From Thermoflexus sp. (lineage in GTDB: Bacteria; Chloroflexota; Anaerolineae; Thermoflexales; Thermoflexaceae), in NCBI RefSeq assembly GCF_034432235.1, contig NZ_DAOUCJ010000016.1, positions 1 to 23,384 on the forward strand: a stretch of DNA of 23,384 bases, read 5' to 3'. Both the position numbers and the translations under genes were made by a program. A model generated the notes under the pieces. That model was not told the origin of the DNA. It saw only the letters and a program-made list of their open reading frames with translations, and ran no database searches. Shown piece after piece: positions 15,666 to 23,343 of this stretch; position 1 is the first letter of the stretch, and every line of letters starts with the position of its first letter.

Positions 15666-16417
15666 GGGAACTCACTCCGATAGGACCGAAGAGCGGTGAA
15701 CGTTAATTCATAACGATCTCCCCGATAGAGCAATTCCAGCCACTCCAGCGGCGTCCCATCTTCCAGATATGTGACCCCCTGGATGGACAGCAGGGGCGCA
15801 CCCTGGGGGATACCGAGCAACCTGGCTTGCTTCGGGGTAGCCGCCACCGCCCGCAGCACCTGCTCAGAGCGGGCGATTCGCAACCCACATGGTCCTTCCA
15901 GGACGGCATACAGGGAGGCCGTGGTGAAATCGACATGAATCAAATCCGGACACAAATGCTCAGGAACGAAGGAGAGATGCAGCGCCAAGGGCTTCCCGTT
16001 CACCAGTCGGAGCCGCTCGATGCGGATCACACGCTGATCGGCGCGAAGCTGAAGAGCTCGAGCGATCGCAGGGGGCGGGATGATCGCCTCGAGGGCAAGG
16101 ACACGAGCCCAGGTCTGCATCCCCTGGCGCTGAATCTCCTCGGTGAAACTGGAGAGGTGGAAAAGCCCATATTTCACTTTGGAGGCTGCGACGAAAGTCC
16201 CGCGCCCCTGCACACGATATGCGAGGCCCATACGCACAAGGAAATCCAGCGCGCTCCGCGCCGTGTTCCGGCTCACGCGATAGGCCCGCATCAGCTCATA
16301 TTCGGAGGGCAGCGGATCGCCCGCACGGAGCTCTCCAGACTCGATCGCCTCCTGCAACGCCCGGGCGATCTGGATGTATTTGAGTGGAACCCGCATGCGG
16401 TTCATACGAGGAAACAT
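15662..16417 (-). CDS. GntR/HutC-family regulator (UTRA domain)
   Basis: This 251-residue protein has a winged-helix GntR domain at about 10-78. It includes YIQIARALQEAIESGELRAG, LPSEYELMRAYRVSRNTARS and the wing GLAYRVQGRGTFVA. A UTRA ligand domain follows at about 85-248, with RIERLRLVNGKPLALHLSF and the PLLSIQGVTYLEDGTPLEW core. HutC-type regulators usually sense a catabolite of the pathway they control, here probably a nucleoside or sugar phosphate. I keep ATG 16417, though no ribosome site is obvious; ATGs at 16405 and 16396 are alternatives. It leads the operon, ends in an ATGA overlap with the nucleoside hydrolase, and has a promoter and palindrome directly upstream, so autoregulation is likely. 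Confidence 0.93.
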   Translation of the reverse strand: MFPRMNRMRVPLKYIQIARALQEAIESGELRAGDPLPSEYELMRAYRVSRNTARSALDFLVRMGLAYRVQGRGTFVAASKVKYGLFHLSSFTEEIQRQGMQTWARVLALEAIIPPPAIARALQLRADQRVIRIERLRLVNGKPLALHLSFVPEHLCPDLIHVDFTTASLYAVLEGPCGLRIARSEQVLRAVAATPKQARLLGIPQGAPLLSIQGVTYLEDGTPLEWLELLYRGDRYELTFTALRSYRSEFP

Positions 16418-16424
16418 GAAGACA

Positions 16425-16442
16425 TGAAGGGTTGACCCATCA
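16425..16442 (-). promoter_or_regulatory. Candidate GntR operator
   Basis: The 18-bp site TGAAGGGTTGACCCATCA reads as an interrupted palindrome, TGA-N-GGGT-NN-ACCC-N-TCA, with 14 of 18 positions symmetric. It lies between the predicted transcription start (about 16451) and the GntR ATG at 16417. This is a normal position for an autoregulatory HutC/GntR operator. I found no second copy by eye before other genes of the operon. Confidence 0.6.
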
Positions 16443-16457
16443 AGTTACCGTGCCCTG

Positions 16458-16486
16458 ATTCTAAGCATCTCCGAGCTCCTTGTCAA
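16458..16486 (-). promoter_or_regulatory. Sigma70-type promoter of the nucleoside operon
   Basis: On the minus strand a perfect TTGACA (16486-16481), a 17-bp spacer and TAGAAT (16463-16458) precede the GntR gene. The start site would be near 16451. I see no equally good promoter inside the following ~9.6 kb of tightly spaced genes, so this is probably the main promoter of the whole unit. Confidence 0.75.
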
Positions 16487-16566
16487 GCCCCCTACACAAC
16501 CGAGATTCAGACATGGGCTGGGGAAGAGGGAACCCTCTGCAAGGCCTTCGAAGCAGTCCCCCCAGG

Positions 16567-17790
16567 CGCGTGCAGCTGGAGCTCACCCCGGAAGGGCATG
16601 CCCTCCTGGAGGCCCTCTTCCAGGAGGCCAGCCTCTGGTTACAGGAGCGTCTGGCACCGCTGCCACGCGAGGAGCTGGAAAGCCTCCTCTTCGCGCTGAA
16701 GATCCTGAGGAGGATCCGTACCCATGGCCTGATCAGCTTCGTCTCCGCGATGCCCGTTCCCCTGGTCTCCCCGTGGGCAGGGATCGTGGCCGATCAGGTT
16801 CCCAAACGGAACCTGCTCCTTCTCACCCAATCCACGATGATGGCCCTGGTTCTGTCCGCGCTGGCCTTCCCGGGACGGATCCAGCCCTGGCATATCGTGG
16901 CGCTCTCCTTCTTACTGGGCCTGGCGAACACTTTTGACGCGCCGGCCTGCCAAGCCTTCGTTATTGAACTGGTGGGGCGGGAGGACCTCATGAACGCCAT
17001 CGCTCTGAATTCCGCTCTGTTCAACTCCGCCCGGATCATCGGCCCTTCCCTGGCTGGGATCGTCTTGGCGGCCTTCGGCCCCGCCTGGTGCTTCCTCCTG
17101 AACGGGATCAGCTTCCTGGCTGTCATCTTCGGGCTCACACGCATGCGGGTTTCCGATCATCCCGGGCCGGGCGTGGAGCATTCCCCGCTGACTCAGCTTC
17201 GCGAAGGCTTTCAGTATGTCTGGCGCCATCGAACCGTTCGGAGGCTGATCTTCATGGTGGCGGTCTCGAATCTCTTCGCCTCCGGTTATTCAGTTCTGCT
17301 CCCCGCCTTTGCCCGGGATGTGCTGGGAGGGTCCGAGATCACCCTCGGGCTGTTGACCACGGCCGTGGGGGTGGGATCGCTGCTTGTGGCCGTATTGCGC
17401 AGGCCGGGCTATGCGGGACTTCTGCTCCGGGCAGCCAGCCTCCTCTTCCCCGGGCTGGTGGTCGGCCTGGCCTTCGCATCCCAATTGCCCCTGGCCATGC
17501 TCCTCCTGGTGGGAATCGGCGTGGGATTTGCCGTGCAAAACGCCCTGGCGAACACGATGATCCAGCATCTCATCCCGGATGCGCTGCGGGGACGGGTGAT
17601 GAGCTTCTACACGCTGGTCTTCTTCGGCCTCTTCCCGGTCGGCGCGCTGCTCTCGGGAGGGCTGGCACAGGCGCTGGGGGTATCCATCCGCATCGCGATG
17701 GGCGGAGGGGTGGGCTCTGGCTCCGGAGATCATCGCCCTTCGATCCCCGGATCCCCCTGTCAGGGCCCTGAACCTCTCTCTCCGGCGCTT
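16567..17790 (+). pseudogene. Decayed MarR regulator / MFS exporter chimera
   Basis: A single open frame begins with about 50 residues typical of a MarR C-terminus (VQLELTPEGHALLEALFQ to LPREELESLLFALKILRRI, 16567-16716). There is no upstream HTH. It passes in frame into an MFS_3-type exporter (LISFVSAMPVPLVSPWAGIVAD onward), which lacks the first transmembrane helix and part of the second. The body keeps about ten helices, including GRVMSFYTLVFFGLFPVGALL. Near 17701-17712, in a G-rich run, the frame changes. The natural ending (WALAPEIIALRSPDPPVR, then ALNLS) continues in the next frame from 17711, and no stop of its own is seen before the convergent lipoprotein gene. A MarR-MFS operon collapsed by deletion is the simplest reading. 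No good promoter or ribosome site is visible. Confidence 0.75.
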
Positions 17791-17800
17791 CATTCTCCGC

Positions 17801-18493
17801 CTAAGGGGTGGGTGGAGGCGGAACGATCGTTACACATGCATGGTTATTCTGAGGGTTCGCATCGCTCGTCAGGAGATAGACGCAGTTCTGGAAGGGCTGC
17901 AAAGGCACCGCGGGGAATTGCACGACGAGGCCCATCCCTATCGTACCGTTGTGAGGGACAGATTGTGGATATCGATCGCCGCATCGGATGATCGAAGGGG
18001 TGATCATGAAGCAGATAGGGCCGCCGGGCCCTCCAAAGCCCACCAGGGCAAAGGAGATCGTCATGGTGTCCGTGATGGAGATCCCCATCTGGGTATCCGG
18101 GCCATAATTGGTGTTGAAGGTGCACTGCGCCTGAGCCCAGTTGCACTGAGCAGATTTCTGGATCCCGAAATCCGGCGGAAGGGAAACCGCAACAGGGGTG
18201 GCTACAGGCGTAGGGGAGGCAGCAGGCGGACCCGCTGGCTTCGGCGGCGCCTTCGTAGGGGTGGCGGGCGGCCGGGTGGGCGCGGGCGTCGGGGTCGGCG
18301 TCTGCGTCGGAGTAGGCGTGGGCGCCTTCGTTGGAGTCATGGTCGGCGTCGGGCTGGGCGGCGCCTTCGTAGGGGTGGCGGGCGGCCGGGTGGGCGCGGG
18401 CGTCGGCGAAGGCGTGGCCCGGGCACAAGCCGTCATGGCCAGCAACGCAACGAACCCGAGTCCCCTCAGCCCGTGCACCAATCGATGGCGCAT
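17801..18493 (-). CDS. Secreted lipoprotein: Thr/Pro linker plus DUF11-like domain
   Basis: This 230-residue protein starts with a lipoprotein signal peptide ending AMTAC (Cys23). Residues 26-104 are a low-complexity Thr/Pro/Ala linker containing two copies of a PAPTRPPATPTKAPP unit, a likely O-glycosylated or extended stalk. The C-terminal ~125 residues resemble the DUF11 repeat of surface proteins: FGIQKSAQC, NYGPDTQMGISITDT and the closing SDANPQNNHACVTI (compare the family's 'NGPD...v.vtD' and 'DpnpaNNta.vti'). Six cysteines in the domain may form disulfides. AAGGAGG lies eight bases before the ATG. It is last in a cluster with two glycosyltransferases, so it may be a surface-displayed protein. 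The function is unknown. Confidence 0.85.
   Translation of the reverse strand: MRHRLVHGLRGLGFVALLAMTACARATPSPTPAPTRPPATPTKAPPSPTPTMTPTKAPTPTPTQTPTPTPAPTRPPATPTKAPPKPAGPPAASPTPVATPVAVSLPPDFGIQKSAQCNWAQAQCTFNTNYGPDTQMGISITDTMTISFALVGFGGPGGPICFMITPSIIRCGDRYPQSVPHNGTIGMGLVVQFPAVPLQPFQNCVYLLTSDANPQNNHACVTIVPPPPTP
18243..18406. repeat. Perfect 50-bp direct repeat (two copies) inside the lipoprotein linker
   Basis: Bases 18243-18292 and 18357-18406 are identical over 50 bp and are 114 bp (38 codons) apart, so the repeat keeps frame. Each copy encodes the linker unit with TRPPATPTKAPP. The nucleotide identity exceeds what amino-acid constraint needs, implying a recent duplication and possible length variation by recombination. 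Confidence 0.9.
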
Positions 18494-18558
18494 CGCCTCT
18501 CCTCCTTTCAGCCGGATCTTCCAGAAAAAGGATGTTAAACCACTTCATCCCCTAGAGC

Positions 18559-19290
18559 TTACGTATACTCCCGTTGCAGGAGCCGGTAAGTCTCCCATAC
18601 GGCGAGGGCCATCCAGAGGGCCAGCCGGAGGCCATGGAGGCCATCGCTGTATCCTCGCAGCTGTATAAAGCGGCGCCAGAACTCCCGCGCCATCATCGTC
18701 CATGGCGTGTAGATCCGAGGGCGCACTCCTGCTTCCCGAAGGGCCTGCGCCTCCAGCCGCGCATAGGCGCGTTGCTTGGCCCGAAATTCCGCTGGGGAAT
18801 CGTAGTTATGATGGATCAGCGGGTTCCGCAAATACCCCGCCGCGCCCTGCAGCACCACAATCTCATGGACCGGACGTTCGTATCGGGCATAGCCCCGGCG
18901 CAGAACCCGCAGCTGGTAATCCGGCCACCATCCTCCGCCCCGCGTCAGCCGCCCGAACAGATAGTTCCGTCGGGGCACCCACCAGCCTACATAGCACGGA
19001 TCCCGGATAGCCGACCGGATCTCCTCCGCCAGCTCCGGCGTCGCCCGCTCATCGGCGTCTACGAAGAAAATCCAGTCGGCCTCCACCTGCTCCAGGGCCG
19101 CGTTGCGCTGGGCTGCGTAGTTCTCGAAGGGATGCTGGATGACCTCGGCCCCGCAGGCGCGAGCCCGCTCCACCGTGTCGTCCTCACTATACGAGTCGAA
19201 GACCACCACTCGATCCGCCCAGCGCACGCTCTCAATGCACGCCTCGATAAAGGCCGACTCGTTACGGGTGAGGATCACCACCGCCAGCAT
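18559..19290 (-). CDS. Family 2 glycosyltransferase (WaaE/KdtX-like)
   Basis: This 243-residue GT-A fold enzyme begins with LAVVILTRNES and VVVFDSYSEDDTVERARACG. The metal/nucleotide-sugar motif FFVDADERATPELAEEI follows, then the GGWWPDYQLRVLRRG segment typical of the lipopolysaccharide-core-like glucosyltransferase branch, and a His-rich acceptor region (PLIHHNYDSP). I chose ATG 19290 because the family begins there. A GTG four codons upstream (19302) is possible, and no strong ribosome site distinguishes them. It probably adds a sugar to a cell-surface glycan or lipid-linked intermediate on the cytoplasmic side. It lies 112 bases after another glycosyltransferase. Confidence 0.9.
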   Translation of the reverse strand: MLAVVILTRNESAFIEACIESVRWADRVVVFDSYSEDDTVERARACGAEVIQHPFENYAAQRNAALEQVEADWIFFVDADERATPELAEEIRSAIRDPCYVGWWVPRRNYLFGRLTRGGGWWPDYQLRVLRRGYARYERPVHEIVVLQGAAGYLRNPLIHHNYDSPAEFRAKQRAYARLEAQALREAGVRPRIYTPWTMMAREFWRRFIQLRGYSDGLHGLRLALWMALAVWETYRLLQREYT

Positions 19291-19414
19291 ATGTTTTCCC
19301 ACCGAAGGAAGTTACGGAATTCAGCGCGACGGGAAGGCGAGAGGATCCCTCTCTGCAACCCCGATCGCCACAGGGAGGGGGATCGAAGCTTCCCCCCAGG
19401 AAATCGGTTGCGAA

Positions 19415-20377
19415 CTAATCGGGGAGGCTTTCCGCCTGAAGCGCCATATGCTTTACCGCCTTATAGGCCGCCCGCAAGGCCACGCTCTCAGGATCCACCA
19501 ACCGGGCCAGGGCCCGGGCGCGCACGTCGGCACCCAGGGCCACCAAGCAACAGGCGGCCCGGAACTTCCATCGCGGATAATGCCGGCGGTAAAGCCGCAG
19601 ACGGCTCGCCCAGAGCGCCCGCACCATCTCCGGGCGCATCTGCCGGGCGCTCTCCCCGCCCGCATGCACCACGACCGCTTCCGGCACGCAGTAACGCTCC
19701 CAACCGGCCCGGGCCATCCGCCAGCACCAGTCCACCTCCTCCGCATACATCCAGTAGCCCTCATCCAGCAACCCCACCGACCGGATCGCCTCCCCCCGGA
19801 CCATCATCGCCGCCCCAAGGGGATGCCCGATCCGAAACGGTTCCCCCCGCACATACCAGGCCCGGGGATAACGTCCGTTCAGACGGGTCTCCAGCAGACG
19901 GGGATGAAGCGGGAAGAGATCGAGGAAGAGCTGAGCGAGCCCTGGGAAATCAAAGGCGCTGTGTTGAAACCGGCCATCCGGGTAAATCAACCGCGGGCCA
20001 CATATGCCGGCACGGGGGGTGGATTCCATGAAACGGAACAGGATGCGGGGGGCTTCATCCAGGATCTCCGTATCCGGATTGAGCAGCCAGACATAACGCG
20101 GCGCCGCAGGATGATCCGGGAACCCCATGGCCCGCAGCGCCTGGTTGTTCGCGGCGGCAAACCCTTGATTGGTGGAATTCACGATCAGGCGAACGGCGGG
20201 GAAGGCAGAGCGGACCGCCTCCACGGTGCCATCGCGGGAGGCGTTATCCACCACCCACACGGAGGCGGTCAGGGCCGATCGCTCCAGGGCGACGAAGAGC
20301 GAACGCAACGCCCGCAGGGCCCAATCCCGCACGTTCCAGGTCACCATCACCACCGCCAGGTCATCCATCCGCAACAT
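19415..20377 (-). CDS. Family 2 glycosyltransferase (rhamnosyltransferase/WbbL-like)
   Basis: This 320-residue GT2 enzyme starts with DDLAVVMVTWNVRDW and shows VWVVDNASRDGTVEAVRSAF. It then has NQGFAAANNQALR, the donor-site motif WLLNPDTEIL, and the acceptor block GHPLGAAMMVRGEAIRSVG with LLDEGYWMYAEEVDWCWR. The last is the hallmark of the WbbL/dTDP-rhamnosyl subgroup. The C-terminal ~80 residues contain amphipathic Arg-rich helices that may associate with the membrane. The start may be ATG 20377 or three codons later at 20368. It follows the baseplate-J-like gene by 15 bases, indicating one operon. Sugar donor and acceptor remain unknown. Confidence 0.9.
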   Translation of the reverse strand: MLRMDDLAVVMVTWNVRDWALRALRSLFVALERSALTASVWVVDNASRDGTVEAVRSAFPAVRLIVNSTNQGFAAANNQALRAMGFPDHPAAPRYVWLLNPDTEILDEAPRILFRFMESTPRAGICGPRLIYPDGRFQHSAFDFPGLAQLFLDLFPLHPRLLETRLNGRYPRAWYVRGEPFRIGHPLGAAMMVRGEAIRSVGLLDEGYWMYAEEVDWCWRMARAGWERYCVPEAVVVHAGGESARQMRPEMVRALWASRLRLYRRHYPRWKFRAACCLVALGADVRARALARLVDPESVALRAAYKAVKHMALQAESLPD

Positions 20378-20392
20378 CCAGAGGGGACGTCC

Positions 20393-21946
20393 CTACCGGA
20401 TCCGCACCCGAATCCGGGACTCCAGCAACGGGAGCCAGGGCCAGCCCTGGGGGGCGATCCGGATTTCCGGCGGCTGAGAGAGGGGAAAGGCCTGGAGCTG
20501 ACGAAGGGCCTCGTCGAGGGATCGCCCGCGGATCTTTTGACGGATCTGCGCGACGGAAAGGCGAGGGATGGCTTTCCCCTGGGCCTGGAGGGTCATCCGG
20601 ATACGCGAATTGCCTTCCGCATCGCTCTCCATCACGGCTTCCAGATCCTTACACCCGGTGAAGGCGAATCCCTCGGCGACGAGCTCATACCCTGGAGGGG
20701 TCTGCCGGGTGAGGGCGACCAGGGCGATCGCTCCGATATCGCTTTGCAAGACCTTATATCCGACAACCCGAGCGCGCATCTCCGCCCGCAGGGTCTGGGC
20801 CGGCTCCCCGACCAGTCGATCGTATCCTTCCAGCAACACCTGGATCTGCAGGGTTTGCGGCAGCACACAATCCTGAGGATCCAGCCCGGCCAGCATCTGA
20901 GCGTAACCCTGCTGGCGCAGCTGGGCGATCAGGGCCTCGCGCAACCGATCCCGATCGGCGGCGGTGACGACCGGGATGATATCGAGCCGGCCCCCTGTCA
21001 GAGGCTCCGGATTGCTCACGCGCAACGCGAAGGCCAGGGGCCCTTCCACCAGGTTGATCTGGTTCGGCCCCACATTGCCCACCGGCCCGGGCTCCAGGGC
21101 CCGCACCCGGGCGATGGCCGTGGCCCCAAAGCCCGCCGGCACGGTGACCGACGGGCTGATCACGAAGCGAACCGCCATGTTGCCGCTGGCCGCTCGAACA
21201 ATCGTGCCGGAAGGGACTTCCACCGGACGGGCGGTCTGGTTCACCAGCACGACATGGCCTTCCGCGTAGCCAGCAGGCTGTTCCTGACGTCCGGTCGCTT
21301 GCGTCTCCGCCCGACCCTCCACGATGACAGCCACCGGGTAAGCCGGGATAGCCCCCCGGCGGAGATCCCGGGCCGCCAGGCGGGGATCCGCGATCACAGT
21401 TTCCCGGACAGCGACCGGCTGTCCCTGGGGATAGAGGGTGACTTCCGCCGAAGGGATCAGGAAGATCGCCAGGAACAGCATCGCGAGAAGCCCCAGGCCG
21501 CCGATCGCCAAGCTCAGCCCATAAGCCCATCGGGGAAGCGGCCGACGCCGGGCCTCCGCCCACGCCTGCATGGCCGGCGTGAGCCCCAGGACCACCCCCG
21601 GCTCGCTGTAATCTCCATGGTCCGGCCATGAGGCGCGCAGGGCGGCTTCCCGGGTGGGGAAAGCGGGAACCCCCAGCTCGCGGGCGATCCGGCGCCCCTC
21701 ACCGGAGGGGGTGACCAGAGCGATCGCCTTCCCGATCCCTTCCGCCAGATGCTGAAGACGACGCAAGAGAACAGGGCCCATCGCGGGATGATCCGCCGGG
21801 ACCTCCAGGATCACCCGGGAAGCCCGGGCGGTGGCGATCCGGAACCGCAATGAGGCCCAGTCATCATCCGGCCAGACCGTGAGGATCTCGGGCGACGGCT
21901 CCGTTTCCATCGCCTGGAATTCCGGCTTCTCATCCGGGATCCCCAT
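20393..21946 (-). CDS. Baseplate J/gp47-like single-pass membrane protein
   Basis: This protein of 517 residues has three parts. Residues 20-110 form an alpha/beta cytoplasmic module (DDDWASLRFRIATARASRVI; IALVTPSGEGRRIARELGVPAF). One transmembrane helix spans about 141-164 (YGLSLAIGGLGLLAMLFLAIF). A long extracytoplasmic part begins SAEVTLYPQGQPV and contains a beta-rich section like baseplate J proteins (VPSGTIVRAASG, VPAGFGATAIARVRALEPGPVGNVG). I recall similar architectures annotated as baseplate J/gp47 in Chloroflexota and candidate phyla, without other tail genes. No phage tail genes lie nearby, so this is probably a cell-envelope protein. GAGGGGGT precedes the ATG by about seven bases, and it follows the HAD-like gene by 12 bases. 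Confidence 0.72.
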   Translation of the reverse strand: MGIPDEKPEFQAMETEPSPEILTVWPDDDWASLRFRIATARASRVILEVPADHPAMGPVLLRRLQHLAEGIGKAIALVTPSGEGRRIARELGVPAFPTREAALRASWPDHGDYSEPGVVLGLTPAMQAWAEARRRPLPRWAYGLSLAIGGLGLLAMLFLAIFLIPSAEVTLYPQGQPVAVRETVIADPRLAARDLRRGAIPAYPVAVIVEGRAETQATGRQEQPAGYAEGHVVLVNQTARPVEVPSGTIVRAASGNMAVRFVISPSVTVPAGFGATAIARVRALEPGPVGNVGPNQINLVEGPLAFALRVSNPEPLTGGRLDIIPVVTAADRDRLREALIAQLRQQGYAQMLAGLDPQDCVLPQTLQIQVLLEGYDRLVGEPAQTLRAEMRARVVGYKVLQSDIGAIALVALTRQTPPGYELVAEGFAFTGCKDLEAVMESDAEGNSRIRMTLQAQGKAIPRLSVAQIRQKIRGRSLDEALRQLQAFPLSQPPEIRIAPQGWPWLPLLESRIRVRIR

Positions 21947-21958
21947 CCATCCACCCCC

Positions 21959-23167
21959 TCATCCGTTTCGACAGAGACGGACGATCTCCTCAATCGTATC
22001 GTTCACAGAAGGCACCAGGCGATCGGCATAAGCCTCCAGAAGCTCCGCCTTGGGACCCGGGTGCGGAGCCACCCCGAACACGGTCAGGCGGACGGACATG
22101 CCCAGCTCATACAACTGGCGAACGGTGCGAAAAATCCCCTGGATGCCCTTTACGGAATCCTCGACCAGCACGACATGCCAGGAGAATTCCGACCATTCGG
22201 CCAGGGGGCCGGTCAGGGTTCCAGCCTGGAGGGTCTCATAGGCGGACTGGAGGGCCTGGGTTTCCGGAATCCCATCGACGGAGGCGATCGCCGCGGCAAA
22301 GGCGGCCATCCCGTGGATCGGATGTGGCTTGGTCGGGTTTTCCCGCAGCCCGACGGCATCGGCCAGCCAGAACAGGCGGCCCAGGCCCACCGGCGGCCAG
22401 TCCTCCAGCCGGATCTGCCGGGCAGCCAGCTCCGCCTCCGGGGAATAAACCGGGAAAGGCGGCGGCGGTTCTTTCAACGGCGGGCGGGAAGGTCGTGAGG
22501 TGTAGAACGCGGGGGCCAGACGACCCTCATGCCAGACATGGACGAGCGCTCGAGATCCCTCGTAGGCCAGTAACGGCTGGTCCTCCTCCAGCAACCCTCG
22601 AGGGACCTCGACGGGCGCGGGCTGCCCATACGCCTCGCGATAGGCCTGGCTTCCGACCATCCAGGCCTGAAAGACCGCCGTGGTCGGGCAGGACAGGCGG
22701 TGAGTGTTGGCCAGGAGGACATCCAGCAAAACCGCCAGCGCATCCGAGCGAGGAAGCTGCGGCAGGAGCTCCTGCCGCCAGAGGCGCAGGGCCGCCTGGG
22801 AAGGGCGCTCACCGGGCTGAGCTGCTTCGCCCGCCGCCTTCACCCAGGCGACATAATGGGGGCGAATCTCCCGGCCATCCAGGGCCCGCTCGGCCAGGCG
22901 GGCCATGGCCTCCTCGAAATCCGGGACGATCCAGCGCTCATCGAGGCGGGCAGCCTCCAGCAGCAGCCCGGCCAGACAGATGGCCGTGGAATCCCATTCG
23001 CTGGTCACCCCCGAGGCCTCAAACCATTCGATGTCCCCCTCCGTCGGCAAAGGGATTTCCCATCCCAGGCGCCGGGTGAAGGTCCCCAGGGTAGCCGGGA
23101 TCCCTCGTTTATACCCTACCGGTAGCACCAAGACATCATCGATGTCCAGCAGGAGGACAACGGGCAT
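21959..23167 (-). CDS. HAD-superfamily hydrolase-like protein with large insertion
   Basis: This protein of 402 residues opens with a HAD motif I, LLLDIDDVL, giving nucleophile Asp8 and acid/base Asp10. A candidate motif II is AFYTSRPS (Thr223/Ser224), motif III is NPTKPHP (Lys280), and motif IV is VVLVEDSVKGIQ (Glu336-Asp337). About 200 residues separate motifs I and II, far more than in typical phosphatases. They form a mostly helical cap of unknown type with several Trp. A conserved VTVFGVAPHPGPK-like turn (LTVFGVAPHPGPK) follows motif IV. The purine-rich GGAGAGGAGAGGGG lies just before the ATG. It is the first gene of the surface cluster. The substrate is unknown; a sugar- or polyprenyl-phosphate would fit the neighbouring glycosyltransferases, but this is speculation. 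Confidence 0.75.
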   Translation of the reverse strand: MPVVLLLDIDDVLVLPVGYKRGIPATLGTFTRRLGWEIPLPTEGDIEWFEASGVTSEWDSTAICLAGLLLEAARLDERWIVPDFEEAMARLAERALDGREIRPHYVAWVKAAGEAAQPGERPSQAALRLWRQELLPQLPRSDALAVLLDVLLANTHRLSCPTTAVFQAWMVGSQAYREAYGQPAPVEVPRGLLEEDQPLLAYEGSRALVHVWHEGRLAPAFYTSRPSRPPLKEPPPPFPVYSPEAELAARQIRLEDWPPVGLGRLFWLADAVGLRENPTKPHPIHGMAAFAAAIASVDGIPETQALQSAYETLQAGTLTGPLAEWSEFSWHVVLVEDSVKGIQGIFRTVRQLYELGMSVRLTVFGVAPHPGPKAELLEAYADRLVPSVNDTIEEIVRLCRNG

Positions 23168-23213
23168 CCCCTCTCCTCTCCGAACGGATCACGGGGCTCC
23201 ACAACTCGAGATG

Positions 23214-23243
23214 ATTCTATTCTCGTCCTCCCGGAATACACAA
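23214..23243 (-). promoter_or_regulatory. Candidate promoter of the HAD/baseplate-J/glycosyltransferase cluster
   Basis: On the minus strand TTGTGT (23243-23238), an 18-bp spacer and TAGAAT (23219-23214) form a sigma70-like promoter. Transcription would start near 23207, giving a leader of about 40 bases before the ATG at 23167. The -10 box is identical to that of the nucleoside operon promoter. Confidence 0.55.
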
Positions 23244-23343
23244 AATGGGGAAGCGAGATCGGTTCTGGGATGGCGATCGGCTCAGCTCCCCGGCTCCTCG
23301 AAAGCCCCCTGCGGCGTAGCCCCGGCTTGAAACCGCGACTCCG

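Noticed and set aside
18243..18406. Possible CRISPR-like or regulatory direct repeats
   Set aside because: Only two copies exist, they are in frame within a coding region, and they encode a typical Thr/Pro stalk.
17840..18538. A Gly/Arg-rich 232-codon plus-strand frame resembling a low-complexity protein
   Set aside because: It is the complement of the Thr/Pro-coding linker of the lipoprotein. The minus strand has a signal peptide, lipobox and strong ribosome site.
19325..19365. GAGAGG-GAT-CCTCTC hairpin between the two glycosyltransferase genes
   Set aside because: Its six-bp stem with a three-base loop lacks a T-run, and the flanking genes look co-transcribed. I could not distinguish it from chance in GC-rich sequence.
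19139..21631. An 830-codon open frame on the plus strand across three minus-strand genes
   Set aside because: The opposite strand encodes a clear GT2 enzyme and the baseplate-J-like protein with good motifs. The plus-frame product is rich in His, Pro, Arg and Gly with no domain, typical of antisense frames in GC-rich genes.
20393..21946. Prophage or contractile injection system suggested by the baseplate-J similarity
   Set aside because: No tail tube, sheath, spike, terminase, capsid or integrase gene is present, and the protein has a transmembrane helix and a cytoplasmic N-terminal module.
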